Shown here piece after piece: positions 46,432 to 55,098 of a stretch of DNA of 64,000 nt (positions are counted from its first letter, which is position 1; each line of letters starts with the position of its first letter). The DNA is from Sulfurovum sp. XGS-02 (lineage in GTDB: Bacteria; Campylobacterota; Campylobacteria; Campylobacterales; Sulfurovaceae): NCBI RefSeq assembly GCF_023213175.1, contig NZ_CP093312.1, positions 186,001-250,000 of the forward strand. Direction: 5' to 3'. The translations under genes and the position numbers were made by a program. The notes beneath the pieces are model-generated. The model searched no databases. It was not told the DNA's origin and worked only from the letters and a program-made list of their open reading frames with translations.

Positions 46432-47154
46432 ATGATACAAATTAGTAACCATATCTATTGTGATGCACGCTTGGAAAAGCTGGATATTACCAATAGATTG
46501 TTCCCAAGCGCTTATAAGGATACCCCTTATCTGATCATTAAGAATTTTTTTACCCCTGAACTTTGTAGAGAACTTGTTTCACTGGTGAAGAAGGATGAGG
46601 AGAGTCAAAGAGCAGAAGTAAAACTTGAAAATATCAGCGGTATTATAGAATCGGATGTCGTGACGGATTACCGTAAAACAAATATCTATACACTGGATGA
46701 TTTTTACAGTGAGTATTATGAAAAACAGTTTCTCAAATACAAACCGTTGATAGAAGAGTATTTTGCAGCGGTGATGACACTCTCTACAGATATTCAGGTA
46801 TTGGAGTATAAAGAGGGCTATTTCTATGTCAAGCATGCGGATGACTCCAGTGAACTTGTGGATGAAAATGGAGAGACGGTAGGCTTCAAATGTGTCGCAC
46901 CGGAACGAAAATTTACAACCGTACTCTTTGCAACCCCTCATGAGAGTAATGCCCAAGAAGAAAGCGAAGGTTTCAGCGGGGGAGAGTTGCTCTTTAACTA
47001 CCTCTATGATGAAAAAGGTGAGCCTGTAAAGATCAAAGCTGATGCGGGGGATATGGTGATCTTTCCTAGCAACCCCTATTTTTCACATGAAGTACTGCCG
47101 GTTACAAAAGGGTATAGAGTGACACTGGTACAGTGGCATGATGCGATCTATTAA
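46432..47154 (+). CDS. 2-oxoglutarate/Fe(II)-dependent oxygenase (PKHD-type)
   Basis: A 240-residue oxygenase: HADD (iron ligand H-x-D near residue 138) and SHEVLPVTKGYRVTLVQWH (distal His and the 2OG-binding Arg). GGELLFNYLYDE and GDMVIFPSN are typical of prolyl-4-hydroxylase-type enzymes such as PiuC/PKHD. Substrate is unknown. It stands alone, followed by a bidirectional terminator. Confidence 0.78.
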   Translation: MIQISNHIYCDARLEKLDITNRLFPSAYKDTPYLIIKNFFTPELCRELVSLVKKDEESQRAEVKLENISGIIESDVVTDYRKTNIYTLDDFYSEYYEKQFLKYKPLIEEYFAAVMTLSTDIQVLEYKEGYFYVKHADDSSELVDENGETVGFKCVAPERKFTTVLFATPHESNAQEESEGFSGGELLFNYLYDEKGEPVKIKADAGDMVIFPSNPYFSHEVLPVTKGYRVTLVQWHDAIY

Positions 47155-47187
47155 CGTGTGAGTAGGTTTATAAAAAAGAAGAGATAA

Positions 47188-47206
47188 CCACGGGAAAAAC
47201 CCGTGG
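47188..47206. terminator. Bidirectional terminator between convergent genes
   Basis: CCACGGG (47188-47194) and CCCGTGG (47200-47206) form a GC-rich 7-bp stem with AAAAA loop between the oxygenase and the SPFH gene. Confidence 0.75.
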
Positions 47207-47215
47207 CAAATAGGT

Positions 47216-48313
47216 TTACTGTTGCGCAGAGACGGTCTGTTGTTTTTTACCTTTTGCATCGATCCATATGTTCGGTACTGCCCCGCCAGGTGTAAGGAAG
47301 ATCTGTGCATCATTGTTGACTTTAAGCGCTTCATTGAATTTCGCCTGTGTTTTGATCTGCTCCAGTTGAATAAGCTGCGGTGAAAGTGATTCAGAGATCA
47401 GTTTGTTGGCTTTGGATTGCTCTTCTGCTTCGATTCGGATCTTGTCTGCCTCACCCTGTGCTTCGATACGGTTTCTCTCCGCTTCACCTCTAGCGATCTC
47501 TGCTTTTCTTTGTGCCTCTTGTTTCGCTTTCTCTTTTTGCTGCTCGGCTATGGTTACTTCTTGTTTTGCGATCTGCACTCTTTCGATCTGATCTTTGATC
47601 TTTGTAGGCAGGTTGATTGTTCTTAGTTCTACAGAAGAGAGTACCACCGGTTTGTCATCAAGTGAATCAACACTCTCTTTGACCTTTGTTTCGATAGCAG
47701 CTGCAATTTCGTTTCTCATCTCAGGAAGCTGTTCAGCCGTATAACGTCCGACTACGTCACGTACCACTTCACGGACTTTAGAGTTGATGATCTTCTCTTC
47801 CCAGCTTGCACCCCATCTTTCAATAGTAGCCGGTGCAGTCTCCGCTCTGAGTCTGTACTGTACCGCGATATCTATGTTGACGGTCAATCCTCTTTTGTCA
47901 AGTACTGTGATCGCCGGGTTTCTTTTGAGCCCGCCTTCAAGGTTTCTGTAGGCATCACCCAGCTCACCGGTTCTTACATCAGAGTATGTGATCATTCGGA
48001 TACGTGTATTGACCGGAATGATCTTTTGCAGTACAGGGATAAAAAAGTGCAGTCCTGCATTAAGAGGTTTCTCTTCAAATTTACCCGTATTGATCTTGAT
48101 CCCTACTTCACCGGAGTTGATGATCGTAAATGGTTTCAGTACAAAAAGGGCAAATCCCAGTGCAACGATGATAAACATCCAAGGTGCACCTTTCCCCATA
48201 TTGCTGAGTGGGTTTTCGAAGTTTCTTCCACCTCCACCACCGCTGCTACTGTTGTTCATTGAGCTGTTGCTCGGTTTCTTCTTTTTAAAATAGTCGTTCA
48301 TGTCTGCTGGCAT
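47216..48313 (-). CDS. SPFH/prohibitin-family membrane protein
   Basis: A 365-residue protein with a Gly/Ser/Asn-rich N-terminus, one membrane segment (near residues 46-66), a PHB/SPFH domain (VGIKINTGKFEEKPLNAGLHFFIPV) and a long charged coiled coil (AIAEQQKEKAKQEAQRKAEI region, residues about 250-320). Proteins of this class form ring-like scaffolds in the inner membrane and, like HflKC, often govern FtsH proteolysis. A single-gene form rather than an hflK-hflC pair is present. It is followed on the same strand by no gene; ilvE is directly upstream. Confidence 0.85.
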   Translation of the reverse strand: MPADMNDYFKKKKPSNSSMNNSSSGGGGGRNFENPLSNMGKGAPWMFIIVALGFALFVLKPFTIINSGEVGIKINTGKFEEKPLNAGLHFFIPVLQKIIPVNTRIRMITYSDVRTGELGDAYRNLEGGLKRNPAITVLDKRGLTVNIDIAVQYRLRAETAPATIERWGASWEEKIINSKVREVVRDVVGRYTAEQLPEMRNEIAAAIETKVKESVDSLDDKPVVLSSVELRTINLPTKIKDQIERVQIAKQEVTIAEQQKEKAKQEAQRKAEIARGEAERNRIEAQGEADKIRIEAEEQSKANKLISESLSPQLIQLEQIKTQAKFNEALKVNNDAQIFLTPGGAVPNIWIDAKGKKQQTVSAQQ

Positions 48314-48327
48314 GTCTATATCCTTAT

Positions 48328-49248
48328 TTAGTTAATATAGGTTAAATACTTAATATAGTCAGGGTTTTTACCTGCAACTGCATCAAAGTAGGCTGTTTGT
48401 AATTTCTCAGTGATAGGCCCTCTTGAACCTATACCGATCTGACGTGCATCCACTTCACGGATCGGTGTGACTTCGGCAGCAGTTCCCGTTAAAAATGCTT
48501 CATCAGCGATGTAGACCTCTTCACGGGTGATGCGGCGTCTTTCCACTTTGATACCCATATCATGAGCCAGGTCTATGATCGTTTGCTGTGTGATGGACTC
48601 CAGCGAGTTGTCACTAGGAGGAGAGATTAGTACCCCGTCTCTTACCATGAAGAAAGCGGCCCCAGATGCTTCAGCGATGTATCCATGGTCATCTCTGAGC
48701 AGTGCTTCATCATATCCGGCTTCCACCGCTTCAAATTTCGCCATTTGTGAGTTTAGGTAGTTTGCAACTGCTTTGGCTTTACCCATACCCGAGGTATTCG
48801 GTGTTCTTGTGACAGAAGTGATCTTCATACGCACACCCTTTTTGAGACCCTCTTCACCAAGATAGGCACCCCATTCCCATGCAGCGATAGAGACATTGAC
48901 AGGGCAGTCCTTATGGTAAAGGCCCATCACGCCATACCCAAGATACACAAGCGGTCTGATATAGGCACCGTTAAAGAGTTCATTTTTTTGTAAAAGTTCT
49001 ACTTGTGCAGCGTTCAATTCCTCTGCTGTAAATGGTACATCCATCAGTGTCATTTTTGATGAGTTAAGAAGTCTTTGCGTATGCTCTTTGAGTTTAAAGA
49101 TAGCACATCTTCCATCCACTGTTTTGTAGGCTTTAGTCCCCTCTATGGCACCATTTCCGTAATGTAGTGTATGTGTAAGTATATGTACCTTGGCATCATC
49201 CCAAGGTGTGAATTCGCCATCCATCCAGATGTATTTTGATTTGTTCAT
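48328..49248 (-). CDS. ilvE: Branched-chain amino acid aminotransferase
   Basis: A 306-residue fold-type IV PLP aminotransferase. YIWMDGEFTPWDDAKVHILTHTLHYG at the start, the PLP lysine in GKAKAVANYLNSQ, EASGAAFFMV and TAAEVTPIREVD are the family pattern. It performs the last step of Val/Leu/Ile synthesis. GGAG precedes the ATG. The SPFH gene follows after 14 nt and may be cotranscribed. Confidence 0.95.
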   Translation of the reverse strand: MNKSKYIWMDGEFTPWDDAKVHILTHTLHYGNGAIEGTKAYKTVDGRCAIFKLKEHTQRLLNSSKMTLMDVPFTAEELNAAQVELLQKNELFNGAYIRPLVYLGYGVMGLYHKDCPVNVSIAAWEWGAYLGEEGLKKGVRMKITSVTRTPNTSGMGKAKAVANYLNSQMAKFEAVEAGYDEALLRDDHGYIAEASGAAFFMVRDGVLISPPSDNSLESITQQTIIDLAHDMGIKVERRRITREEVYIADEAFLTGTAAEVTPIREVDARQIGIGSRGPITEKLQTAYFDAVAGKNPDYIKYLTYIN

Positions 49249-49521
49249 TGTTATTTGCTCCGAGAACTACTTTAGGGTAGTCAAAATTAATGAATTATTT
49301 TAACCAAATTGTTGTTAATCGTGGGTTATCTAATCCTTAGGTCTATGCGATGGTTGATCGTCATGCATCTTTCGTCGATAGTCAGGTGCAATTTTTTATG
49401 ATGTATAGTGTGTATCTGTAGATGATATTGAGTAATAACTATACAGAAGGCACATCTCATATGATGATTCTCGTGGTATACTTGTAGAATAAATATATAC
49501 TAAATATAAAGGTACAGATGA

Positions 49522-50370
49522 ATGAAAGAGTTTATTGAAGTTTATCAAGAAAACCAGGAAGATATTGAAAAGTTTATTATGACAACGTTAAGAAACAATG
49601 GATCGATCTTAACGGGGAGATCAAAGAATTATAAAAAGACGTTTCAAACATTTCCTTCCATGGAACTGCTCTATGTCACGGATAAGGACTTTATACAAAC
49701 TTCTCCAAATATTTCCAGATATAAAACAGAGGTATCGGAAGCAGGTAAGAACAGGGCCTATATGAGTACAAAAGTGATGCAAAGGGATGAAGAGTTTTCC
49801 ATCAGTACCCCCTACATCAGTTCGGCAACAGGGCATACCTGTATCACAGTGATGAAAAAAGAAGAGGATCAGTACATTTTTATCGATTTTACACTTTCAG
49901 GGTTACTGGGGCGACTTGGTCTTGTAGAACTCAATCCGGCGTTCAATAATTTTACACAGTTCTTCTATAAAGCCGTAGGTTTTTCACTCATGGCCTTTGC
50001 TTTTTTTGCCATTATGTATGCATTGGTGGGATATGCTTCAAGTATCTTGTTGGAAAGAAATTTCTCGCTTGATTCACTCTTTAAACCTATCGTTGCACTC
50101 ACTCTGGGACTTGCCATCTTTGACCTGGCCAAGACGATATTGGAAAGAGAGGTCTTTTTCAAAAATTACAGCAAAGCAGATGAAGATGCAAATGTCCTCA
50201 CAAAATTTTCCATTGCGATCATTATTGCACTCTCTATCGAAGCATTGATGGTAGTCTTTAAGATCGCCCTGCATGATTATTCGCAGATGGTACATGCACT
50301 CTATCTTATTCTGGGTATCGCGCTGATCATCATGTCATTGGGAGTTTATAGTTTTCTCTCAAAAAAATAA
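49522..50370 (+). CDS. Membrane protein with N-terminal sensor-like domain, function unknown
   Basis: A 282-residue protein. The N-terminal 150 residues are soluble and resemble a PDC/Cache sensor domain in pattern (MELLYVTDKDFIQTSPN, STPYISSATGHTCITV, DQYIFIDF). Four hydrophobic segments follow (about 155-178, 190-205, 228-247 and 255-277). No HAMP, kinase or GGDEF module is present. The absence of a preceding membrane segment means the sensor-like domain might be cytoplasmic. It is a lone gene upstream of the FNR-site promoter. Confidence 0.6.
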   Translation: MKEFIEVYQENQEDIEKFIMTTLRNNGSILTGRSKNYKKTFQTFPSMELLYVTDKDFIQTSPNISRYKTEVSEAGKNRAYMSTKVMQRDEEFSISTPYISSATGHTCITVMKKEEDQYIFIDFTLSGLLGRLGLVELNPAFNNFTQFFYKAVGFSLMAFAFFAIMYALVGYASSILLERNFSLDSLFKPIVALTLGLAIFDLAKTILEREVFFKNYSKADEDANVLTKFSIAIIIALSIEALMVVFKIALHDYSQMVHALYLILGIALIIMSLGVYSFLSKK

Positions 50371-50421
50371 TATATGATTTTATCCCATTGGCGCGAAAAG
50401 GGATCGAATAAGTAGCAAAAC

Positions 50422-50463
50422 TTGATACTGATCAATTGCAGAGGATCTTTTTTTAATTATAAT
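50422..50463 (+). promoter_or_regulatory. FNR-type class II promoter upstream of the GAPDH gene
   Basis: TTGATACTGATCAA (50422-50435) is a perfect match to the FNR consensus TTGATnnnnATCAA. TATAAT at 50458-50463 predicts a start near 50470, putting the site centre at about -41.5, the standard class II activator position. Which Crp/Fnr-family protein binds is unknown; the gene at 55099 is a candidate. Confidence 0.7.
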
Positions 50464-50565
50464 GCTTGCTATGCAAAATGATCAAAATGTTGTTCTCGGT
50501 AGAAGAATCAGTATTGGTAAGGAAGTGCAGTAATAGATGCTTGGCTTAATAGGATTCCATCACTC

Positions 50566-51579
50566 ATGAATGCTGAGAAGATACGCATTTTTATCAATGG
50601 GTTCGGACGTATAGGCAGAAGTGCTGCGCGTATCATACTTGAAGATAGTAGTTTTACGCTGGTGGGCATCAACGACATTTATAGTTTTGAACAGATGGCG
50701 TACCTTTTAAAATATGATTCGATCTATGGCCCACTTGATCATGATATGCGTGTTCAGGAAGATTGTCTTGTCATCGGAGATCAAACGGTCAAACTTTTTT
50801 GTGAACCTAACCCTGAAAGCATGCGTATAAGAGCTTTAGATGTAGATGTTGTTTTACAATGCAGCGGCATGTTCTTAACGACGGAATCTAATGTACCCTG
50901 GATTCAAAACGGTGCGAATAGAGTGATTATCTCTACGCCCGTAACAGATAATACCCCGACGTATATATACGGTGTGAACCATAAGGAGTATAGTAAAGAG
51001 CCTATTATTTCCAACTCCAGCTGTTCAGCCAATGCAATCGTACCTATATTTCAGATACTTGATAAATCATTCGGTATCCAAAGCGCTATGATGAGTATGT
51101 ATCATAGTTATACGAGTTATCAGAATTTGCTTGATGCAAAACACTACTCAAAGGATATACGCAGGACACGCTCCGCAACGCAGAATATCATACCTCTTAT
51201 GAGCAGTGCAGCTGAGGCGACAGCCCGTTTTTTTCCACATCTCACAGAGAAGCTCTACGCCAAAAGTATAAGGGTCCCTATTGCCAGTACTACGCTCTAT
51301 GATCTGCATATCATGTTAACAGGCAGATATACAAAAGAAGAGGTGAATCAGCTTCTCGAAGCAGAGATAAGATCTGCCTATGGCGATGTCCTCGATACGA
51401 CACAAAACCCCAATGAGTCAGATGCCTATATAATGAACCCTCACAGCGCCGTTATCAACCTTCCTTTTACCACTCTTGTTGAAGGGAATTTACTCAGGAT
51501 TTCAGCATGGCAGGATAATGAGTACGGGTATGCAAAAAGATTGGTTGATATGGCAAAAGTAGTTCACACGCGCACATAG
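50566..51579 (+). CDS. Glyceraldehyde-3-phosphate dehydrogenase family protein
   Basis: A 337-residue GAPDH. It has the NAD loop INGFGRIGRSAAR, the catalytic Cys C153 in SNSSCSANAIVP and the catalytic His H180 in MYHSYTSYQ, and ends with WQDNEYGYAKRLVDMA. The region around the Cys differs from the consensus SNASCTTNCLAP, and spacing elsewhere is slightly altered, so it may be a specialised isoform (for example erythrose-4-phosphate dehydrogenase-like). Its FNR-site promoter suggests induction under low oxygen. It stands directly upstream of the anaerobic ribonucleotide reductase operon. Confidence 0.83.
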   Translation: MNAEKIRIFINGFGRIGRSAARIILEDSSFTLVGINDIYSFEQMAYLLKYDSIYGPLDHDMRVQEDCLVIGDQTVKLFCEPNPESMRIRALDVDVVLQCSGMFLTTESNVPWIQNGANRVIISTPVTDNTPTYIYGVNHKEYSKEPIISNSSCSANAIVPIFQILDKSFGIQSAMMSMYHSYTSYQNLLDAKHYSKDIRRTRSATQNIIPLMSSAAEATARFFPHLTEKLYAKSIRVPIASTTLYDLHIMLTGRYTKEEVNQLLEAEIRSAYGDVLDTTQNPNESDAYIMNPHSAVINLPFTTLVEGNLLRISAWQDNEYGYAKRLVDMAKVVHTRT

Positions 51580-51600
51580 CATAGATCTGACATAAATCTA

Positions 51601-51614
51601 TTGATCTGAATCAA
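51601..51614 (+). promoter_or_regulatory. FNR-type operator upstream of nrdD
   Basis: TTGATCTGAATCAA is a second perfect FNR consensus match, 120 bp upstream of the nrdD start. A start near 51649 would place it at -41.5, with TATGAATAAT-like sequence around 51639 as -10; a better TATAAT at 51695-51700 would leave the site near -99. Confidence 0.65.
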
Positions 51615-51733
51615 AAAATAATGAAAGTCTTACCATTGTATGAATAATCATTCATTTCTTGATGGGTATCAAACAATTGGGGCGCAGCTTTAACTATAAT
51701 ACAGATATTGCACCACTATTAGGAGATATATGT

Positions 51734-53830
51734 ATGATAAAAACGATTATAAAAAGAGATGGTAGTTCCCAGAAATTCGTACCTTTTAAGATTGAGGATG
51801 CGATCAAAAAAGCATTTAAAAGTGAAGTGAAGACTTATGATAAGAGCGTTTTTACAGAGTTGATGGGTGCGATAAAAAACAGAGATGATATCAGCGTCGA
51901 AGAGGTTCAGGACTTCATAGAAAAAGTGCTTTATAGACATCAGCATTTTGAAGTGATGAAGTCATTTATGCTCTATCGGCATATGCACAAGATCCAAAGA
52001 GAACAAATATTGGGCCTGGACAAGGATACGACCTATATCAATTCCACGCAGACCATTAAAGAGTATATCGATAAATCCGACTGGAGGGTCAATGCCAACT
52101 CCAATACGGGTTACTCCAATTCCGGGCTTGTCAATAACACAGCAGGCAAGGTGATAGCCAATTTCTGGCTGGACACGATCTACTCCAAAGAAGAGGGATA
52201 TGCACACAGGGACGGGGATTATCATATCCATGATCTGGATTGTTTGACCGGATATTGTGCAGGTTGGAGTCTGAGGGTACTTTTGGATGAGGGGTTTAAC
52301 GGGGTCAGAGGCAGGGTGGAGAGTGAAGCTCCTGCACATTTTAGGGAAGCATTGGGGCAGATGGCAAATTTTTTGGGGATTTTGCAGAGTGAATGGGCCG
52401 GGGCACAGGCTTTTTCCTCGTTTGATACCTATCTTGCACCCTATGTGTTCAAAGACGGACTCTCCTATGACGAGATTAAAAAAGCGGTAAGAAGTTTTGT
52501 ATACAATCTTAATGTGCCGGCACGATGGGGTCAAAGCCCTTTTACGAACATTACCATTGACTGGACGGTCCCTGATGACCTGAAGGACCAAATACCCACG
52601 AGAAAGCAGCAGCATCTGTTTGCAGGCTTGAATGACGAAGCTTTAATGGAGCGTGCCACACAGAGAGATGAAAGCATTCAGTCTCTGGAGGGTATGACAT
52701 ACCGCCATTTTCAACCCGAGATGAATCTTATCAACAAAGCCTATTATGAAGTGATGACAGAAGGAGACAAGAGTGGACAACCCTTTACTTTCCCTATTCC
52801 TACGGTAAATATTACAGAAGATTTTGACTGGTATGGGGAAAATACAGATATCCTTTTTGAAAATACTGCAAAGATAGGGTCTTCTTATTTTCAAAACTTT
52901 ATCGGCAGCCAGTATGTAAGAAATGAAAAGGGTGAACGCACCCTCAATAAAGAAGCGTATAAGCCCGGACATGTACGAAGTATGTGCTGTCGGCTACAAC
53001 TGGATCTTCGTGAACTTCTTAAAAGGGGAGGAGGATTGTTCGGTAGTGCCGAAATGACCGGAAGTATAGGCGTTGTGACGATCAATATGGCACGATTGGG
53101 ATACCTCTATGCGGGAGATGAAGAGAAACTTCTTGAAAAGCTTACCAGACTGATGGAACATGCCTACGCAACCCTTGAGAAGAAAAGGATATTCATTCAA
53201 GAGATGTATGATAGGGGCCTTTTCCCTTATACGGCAAGGTATCTTCCGGGATTCAATAACCACTTCTCTACCATCGGGGTCAACGGGATGAATGAAATGG
53301 TGCGAAATTTTTCCAATGACACACATACGATAGCTGACGAATTCGGGGAAGGGATGGCTATGCGGGTCTTGGATGTCATGAGAGAACAGCTTAAAGAGTT
53401 CCAGGAGAGATCAGGGAACCTTTACAATCTCGAAGCAACGCCTGCGGAGGGAACAACCTATAGGTTTGCCAAAGAGGATGCCAAAAGGTTTGATGACATC
53501 ATCCAGGCGGGGACGAAAGAGAACAATTACTATACCAACTCTTCCCAAATCCCTGCATTTCATACGGATGATCCTTTTGAAGCATTGATGCTGCAGGATA
53601 ACCTGCAGTGCAAATATACGGGAGGGACTGTATTGCATCTGTATATGAGAGAGAAGATCAACTCTGCAGAGGCAGCGAGAAAATTGGTGAGAAATGTTAT
53701 TGGTAATTTTAGACTGCCGTATATCACTGTAACACCGACATTTTCTATCTGTGAGAAACATGGTTATCTCTCCGGTGAACATGAGTATTGCCCCAAATGC
53801 GATGATGAGATATTGTGGAAGGCGTCTTGA
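51734..53830 (+). CDS. nrdD: Anaerobic (class III) ribonucleoside-triphosphate reductase, lacking its glycyl-radical tail
   Basis: A 698-residue class III ribonucleotide reductase. The N-terminal ATP-cone (IIKRDGSSQKFVPFKIEDAI) is present, as are the catalytic cysteines (DLDCLTGYCAGWSLR and RSMCCRLQLD). The chain ends with a zinc-type stretch (C673, C686, C689 in CEKHGYLSGEHEYCPKC) and nine more residues. The glycyl-radical segment RVxGY that normally follows is missing; it is encoded as a separate ORF at 54167. The frame opens at 51659, but the ATG at 51734 has AGGAGA 7 nt upstream and is preferred. Activation needs NrdG (54330). Confidence 0.93.
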   Translation: MIKTIIKRDGSSQKFVPFKIEDAIKKAFKSEVKTYDKSVFTELMGAIKNRDDISVEEVQDFIEKVLYRHQHFEVMKSFMLYRHMHKIQREQILGLDKDTTYINSTQTIKEYIDKSDWRVNANSNTGYSNSGLVNNTAGKVIANFWLDTIYSKEEGYAHRDGDYHIHDLDCLTGYCAGWSLRVLLDEGFNGVRGRVESEAPAHFREALGQMANFLGILQSEWAGAQAFSSFDTYLAPYVFKDGLSYDEIKKAVRSFVYNLNVPARWGQSPFTNITIDWTVPDDLKDQIPTRKQQHLFAGLNDEALMERATQRDESIQSLEGMTYRHFQPEMNLINKAYYEVMTEGDKSGQPFTFPIPTVNITEDFDWYGENTDILFENTAKIGSSYFQNFIGSQYVRNEKGERTLNKEAYKPGHVRSMCCRLQLDLRELLKRGGGLFGSAEMTGSIGVVTINMARLGYLYAGDEEKLLEKLTRLMEHAYATLEKKRIFIQEMYDRGLFPYTARYLPGFNNHFSTIGVNGMNEMVRNFSNDTHTIADEFGEGMAMRVLDVMREQLKEFQERSGNLYNLEATPAEGTTYRFAKEDAKRFDDIIQAGTKENNYYTNSSQIPAFHTDDPFEALMLQDNLQCKYTGGTVLHLYMREKINSAEAARKLVRNVIGNFRLPYITVTPTFSICEKHGYLSGEHEYCPKCDDEILWKAS

Positions 53831-54177
53831 TGATCAGCGTGGGAGAAGGACGGTATAGCGTTAGGTTAAAGTCTCACAAAATAGGCAAGGACAGGCTTGT
53901 GATCATCACAGGAGGAGAGGAGGAGCATATCGGTTCGGCAACATTGATAGAATCTAAGAGGCATCTGAAAACGATGATCAAAAATGGTCATAAAGATCAT
54001 ATTGTCTCAGAGAAGACGGCAAATATCATTTATGATAGAATGGGAGAAGATCTCTTGGTCATTTGCGGTATCCACATAGACGATGCAAGCAAAGAGGAGA
54101 TTGACATACTGGTACGTAATGCAACAGCATGCGTAGAGAAATTTTTATTCCTACAGGAGGAAAGAGATGAAAAATGA
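53830..54177 (+). CDS. LpdD-like small protein in the nrdD operon
   Basis: A 115-residue protein. The GGEEEHIGSATLIE and CGIHIDDASKEEIDILV segments resemble the LpdD-like prenylated-flavin-chaperone family of small proteins; this is recalled similarity, not a search result. Its ATG overlaps the nrdD stop (TGATG) with GGAAGG upstream; the GTG at 53815 is an alternative. Its stop overlaps the next ORF by 11 nt. Location inside a class III reductase operon suggests a helper role in assembly or activation, which is inference. Confidence 0.65.
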   Translation: MISVGEGRYSVRLKSHKIGKDRLVIITGGEEEHIGSATLIESKRHLKTMIKNGHKDHIVSEKTANIIYDRMGEDLLVICGIHIDDASKEEIDILVRNATACVEKFLFLQEERDEK

Positions 54178-54340
54178 AAAAATGCTTCATGTTCATGAGG
54201 CACAAAGAACAAAGTGTATTGTTTATACGAGAGTCATGGGGTATCATAGACCGGTTGAGAGTTTTAATATCGGTAAAAAAGGTGAGCACCAGGAGAGAAA
54301 GTTTTTTCTTCAAAAAGCATCAAAGAACTATGTCGCATAA
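54167..54340 (+). CDS. Separate glycyl-radical tail of class III ribonucleotide reductase (57 residues)
   Basis: A short ORF below usual length cut-offs. The ribosome site CAGGAGGAAAGAG is one of the strongest in the operon. The product includes KCIVYTRVMGYHRPVESF and then NIGKKGEHQERKFF, the C-terminal tail of class III reductases; G25 in RVMGY corresponds to the glycyl-radical residue. NrdD at 51734 lacks this segment, so the two chains together would rebuild a complete enzyme. The ORF overlaps its upstream neighbour by 11 nt and nrdG by 11 nt. A stand-alone glycyl-radical domain is known for pyruvate formate-lyase repair (YfiD), but here no intact copy is present in the main chain. Confidence 0.85.
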   Translation: MKNEKMLHVHEAQRTKCIVYTRVMGYHRPVESFNIGKKGEHQERKFFLQKASKNYVA

Positions 54341-55004
54341 ACCTCTGTATGATATCACGCCCTTTACAGTGCTGGATTACCCGGATCATTTAGCGGCTAT
54401 TTTTTGGTTCTCCAAGTGCAATATGCGTTGCGTCTACTGTTACAATAAAGATATCGTCTTGAGAGAAGGGAATATGGATGAAGGGGAGGCCCTGGCATTT
54501 CTGAAAAGCAGGAGAGGGCTCCTTGAAGCGGTTGTGCTATCCGGGGGAGAAGCCACACTCTATAAGGATCTGGCACTCTTCTGTAAAAGGATCAAGGAGT
54601 TGAAATTTAAAATCAAGCTGGATACCAATGGATTAAATCCAGAAATGGTCCAACTATTGGTAGAAAACAGCCTGGTTGATTATATCGCACTTGATTACAA
54701 AGCACCCAAGGAGAAATATCTTGAGATCACAAAAGATAAACATTTTGACAACTTTTCCAGGACGCTCAATTTTTTGATACGTAAAGAGTTCGCTTTTGAG
54801 GTAAGGACAACAGTACATAGCGATCTGTTAAGAGCAGAGGAGATCAACAGGATCATGAATGACTTGGTCAAAAGAGGATACGGTGGTACGTATTATCTGC
54901 AACCTTTTGTCTTTACAGAAAATACGATCGGAAAGATTCAAGTAGCGAAGGCGCCTTTGGATACAGCACGCATTTCAAATGCCCTGAAGGTGGTTTGGAG
55001 ATGA
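54330..55004 (+). CDS. nrdG: Anaerobic ribonucleotide reductase activating enzyme NrdG
   Basis: A 224-residue radical SAM activase. The cluster motif is C30-C34-C37 (KCNMRCVYCYNKD), with SGGEATLYKDL as the GGE motif; TVLDYPDHLAAIFWFSKCN is typical. An open frame extends upstream to 54174, but that part overlaps the radical-tail ORF out of frame and has no resemblance to NrdG, so I place the start at ATG 54330, which gives the normal N-terminus. It would generate the glycyl radical, here on the small separate protein. Confidence 0.88.
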   Translation: MSHKPLYDITPFTVLDYPDHLAAIFWFSKCNMRCVYCYNKDIVLREGNMDEGEALAFLKSRRGLLEAVVLSGGEATLYKDLALFCKRIKELKFKIKLDTNGLNPEMVQLLVENSLVDYIALDYKAPKEKYLEITKDKHFDNFSRTLNFLIRKEFAFEVRTTVHSDLLRAEEINRIMNDLVKRGYGGTYYLQPFVFTENTIGKIQVAKAPLDTARISNALKVVWR

Positions 55005-55098
55005 AAATATCAGTGTCTATACCTGTACACAGGATCAATTTATTTGATTAAATGGATATGGTATACTTATTATGATTCCAATGCAGAGGAATAAACGC

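Noticed and set aside
50471-50533. 20-codon ORF starting at the predicted transcription start before the GAPDH gene
   Set aside because: It has no ribosome site and no meaningful composition such as runs of a regulatory amino acid; a leader peptide cannot be supported.
54174-54329. N-terminal 52-residue extension of the nrdG open frame
   Set aside because: It overlaps the radical-tail ORF in another frame and is not NrdG-like; the ATG at 54330 gives the canonical N-terminus.
55033-55048. ATCAA and TTGAT half-sites near the Crp/Fnr gene, considered as an autoregulatory FNR box
   Set aside because: The half-sites are in everted order with wrong spacing, so they do not form the consensus.
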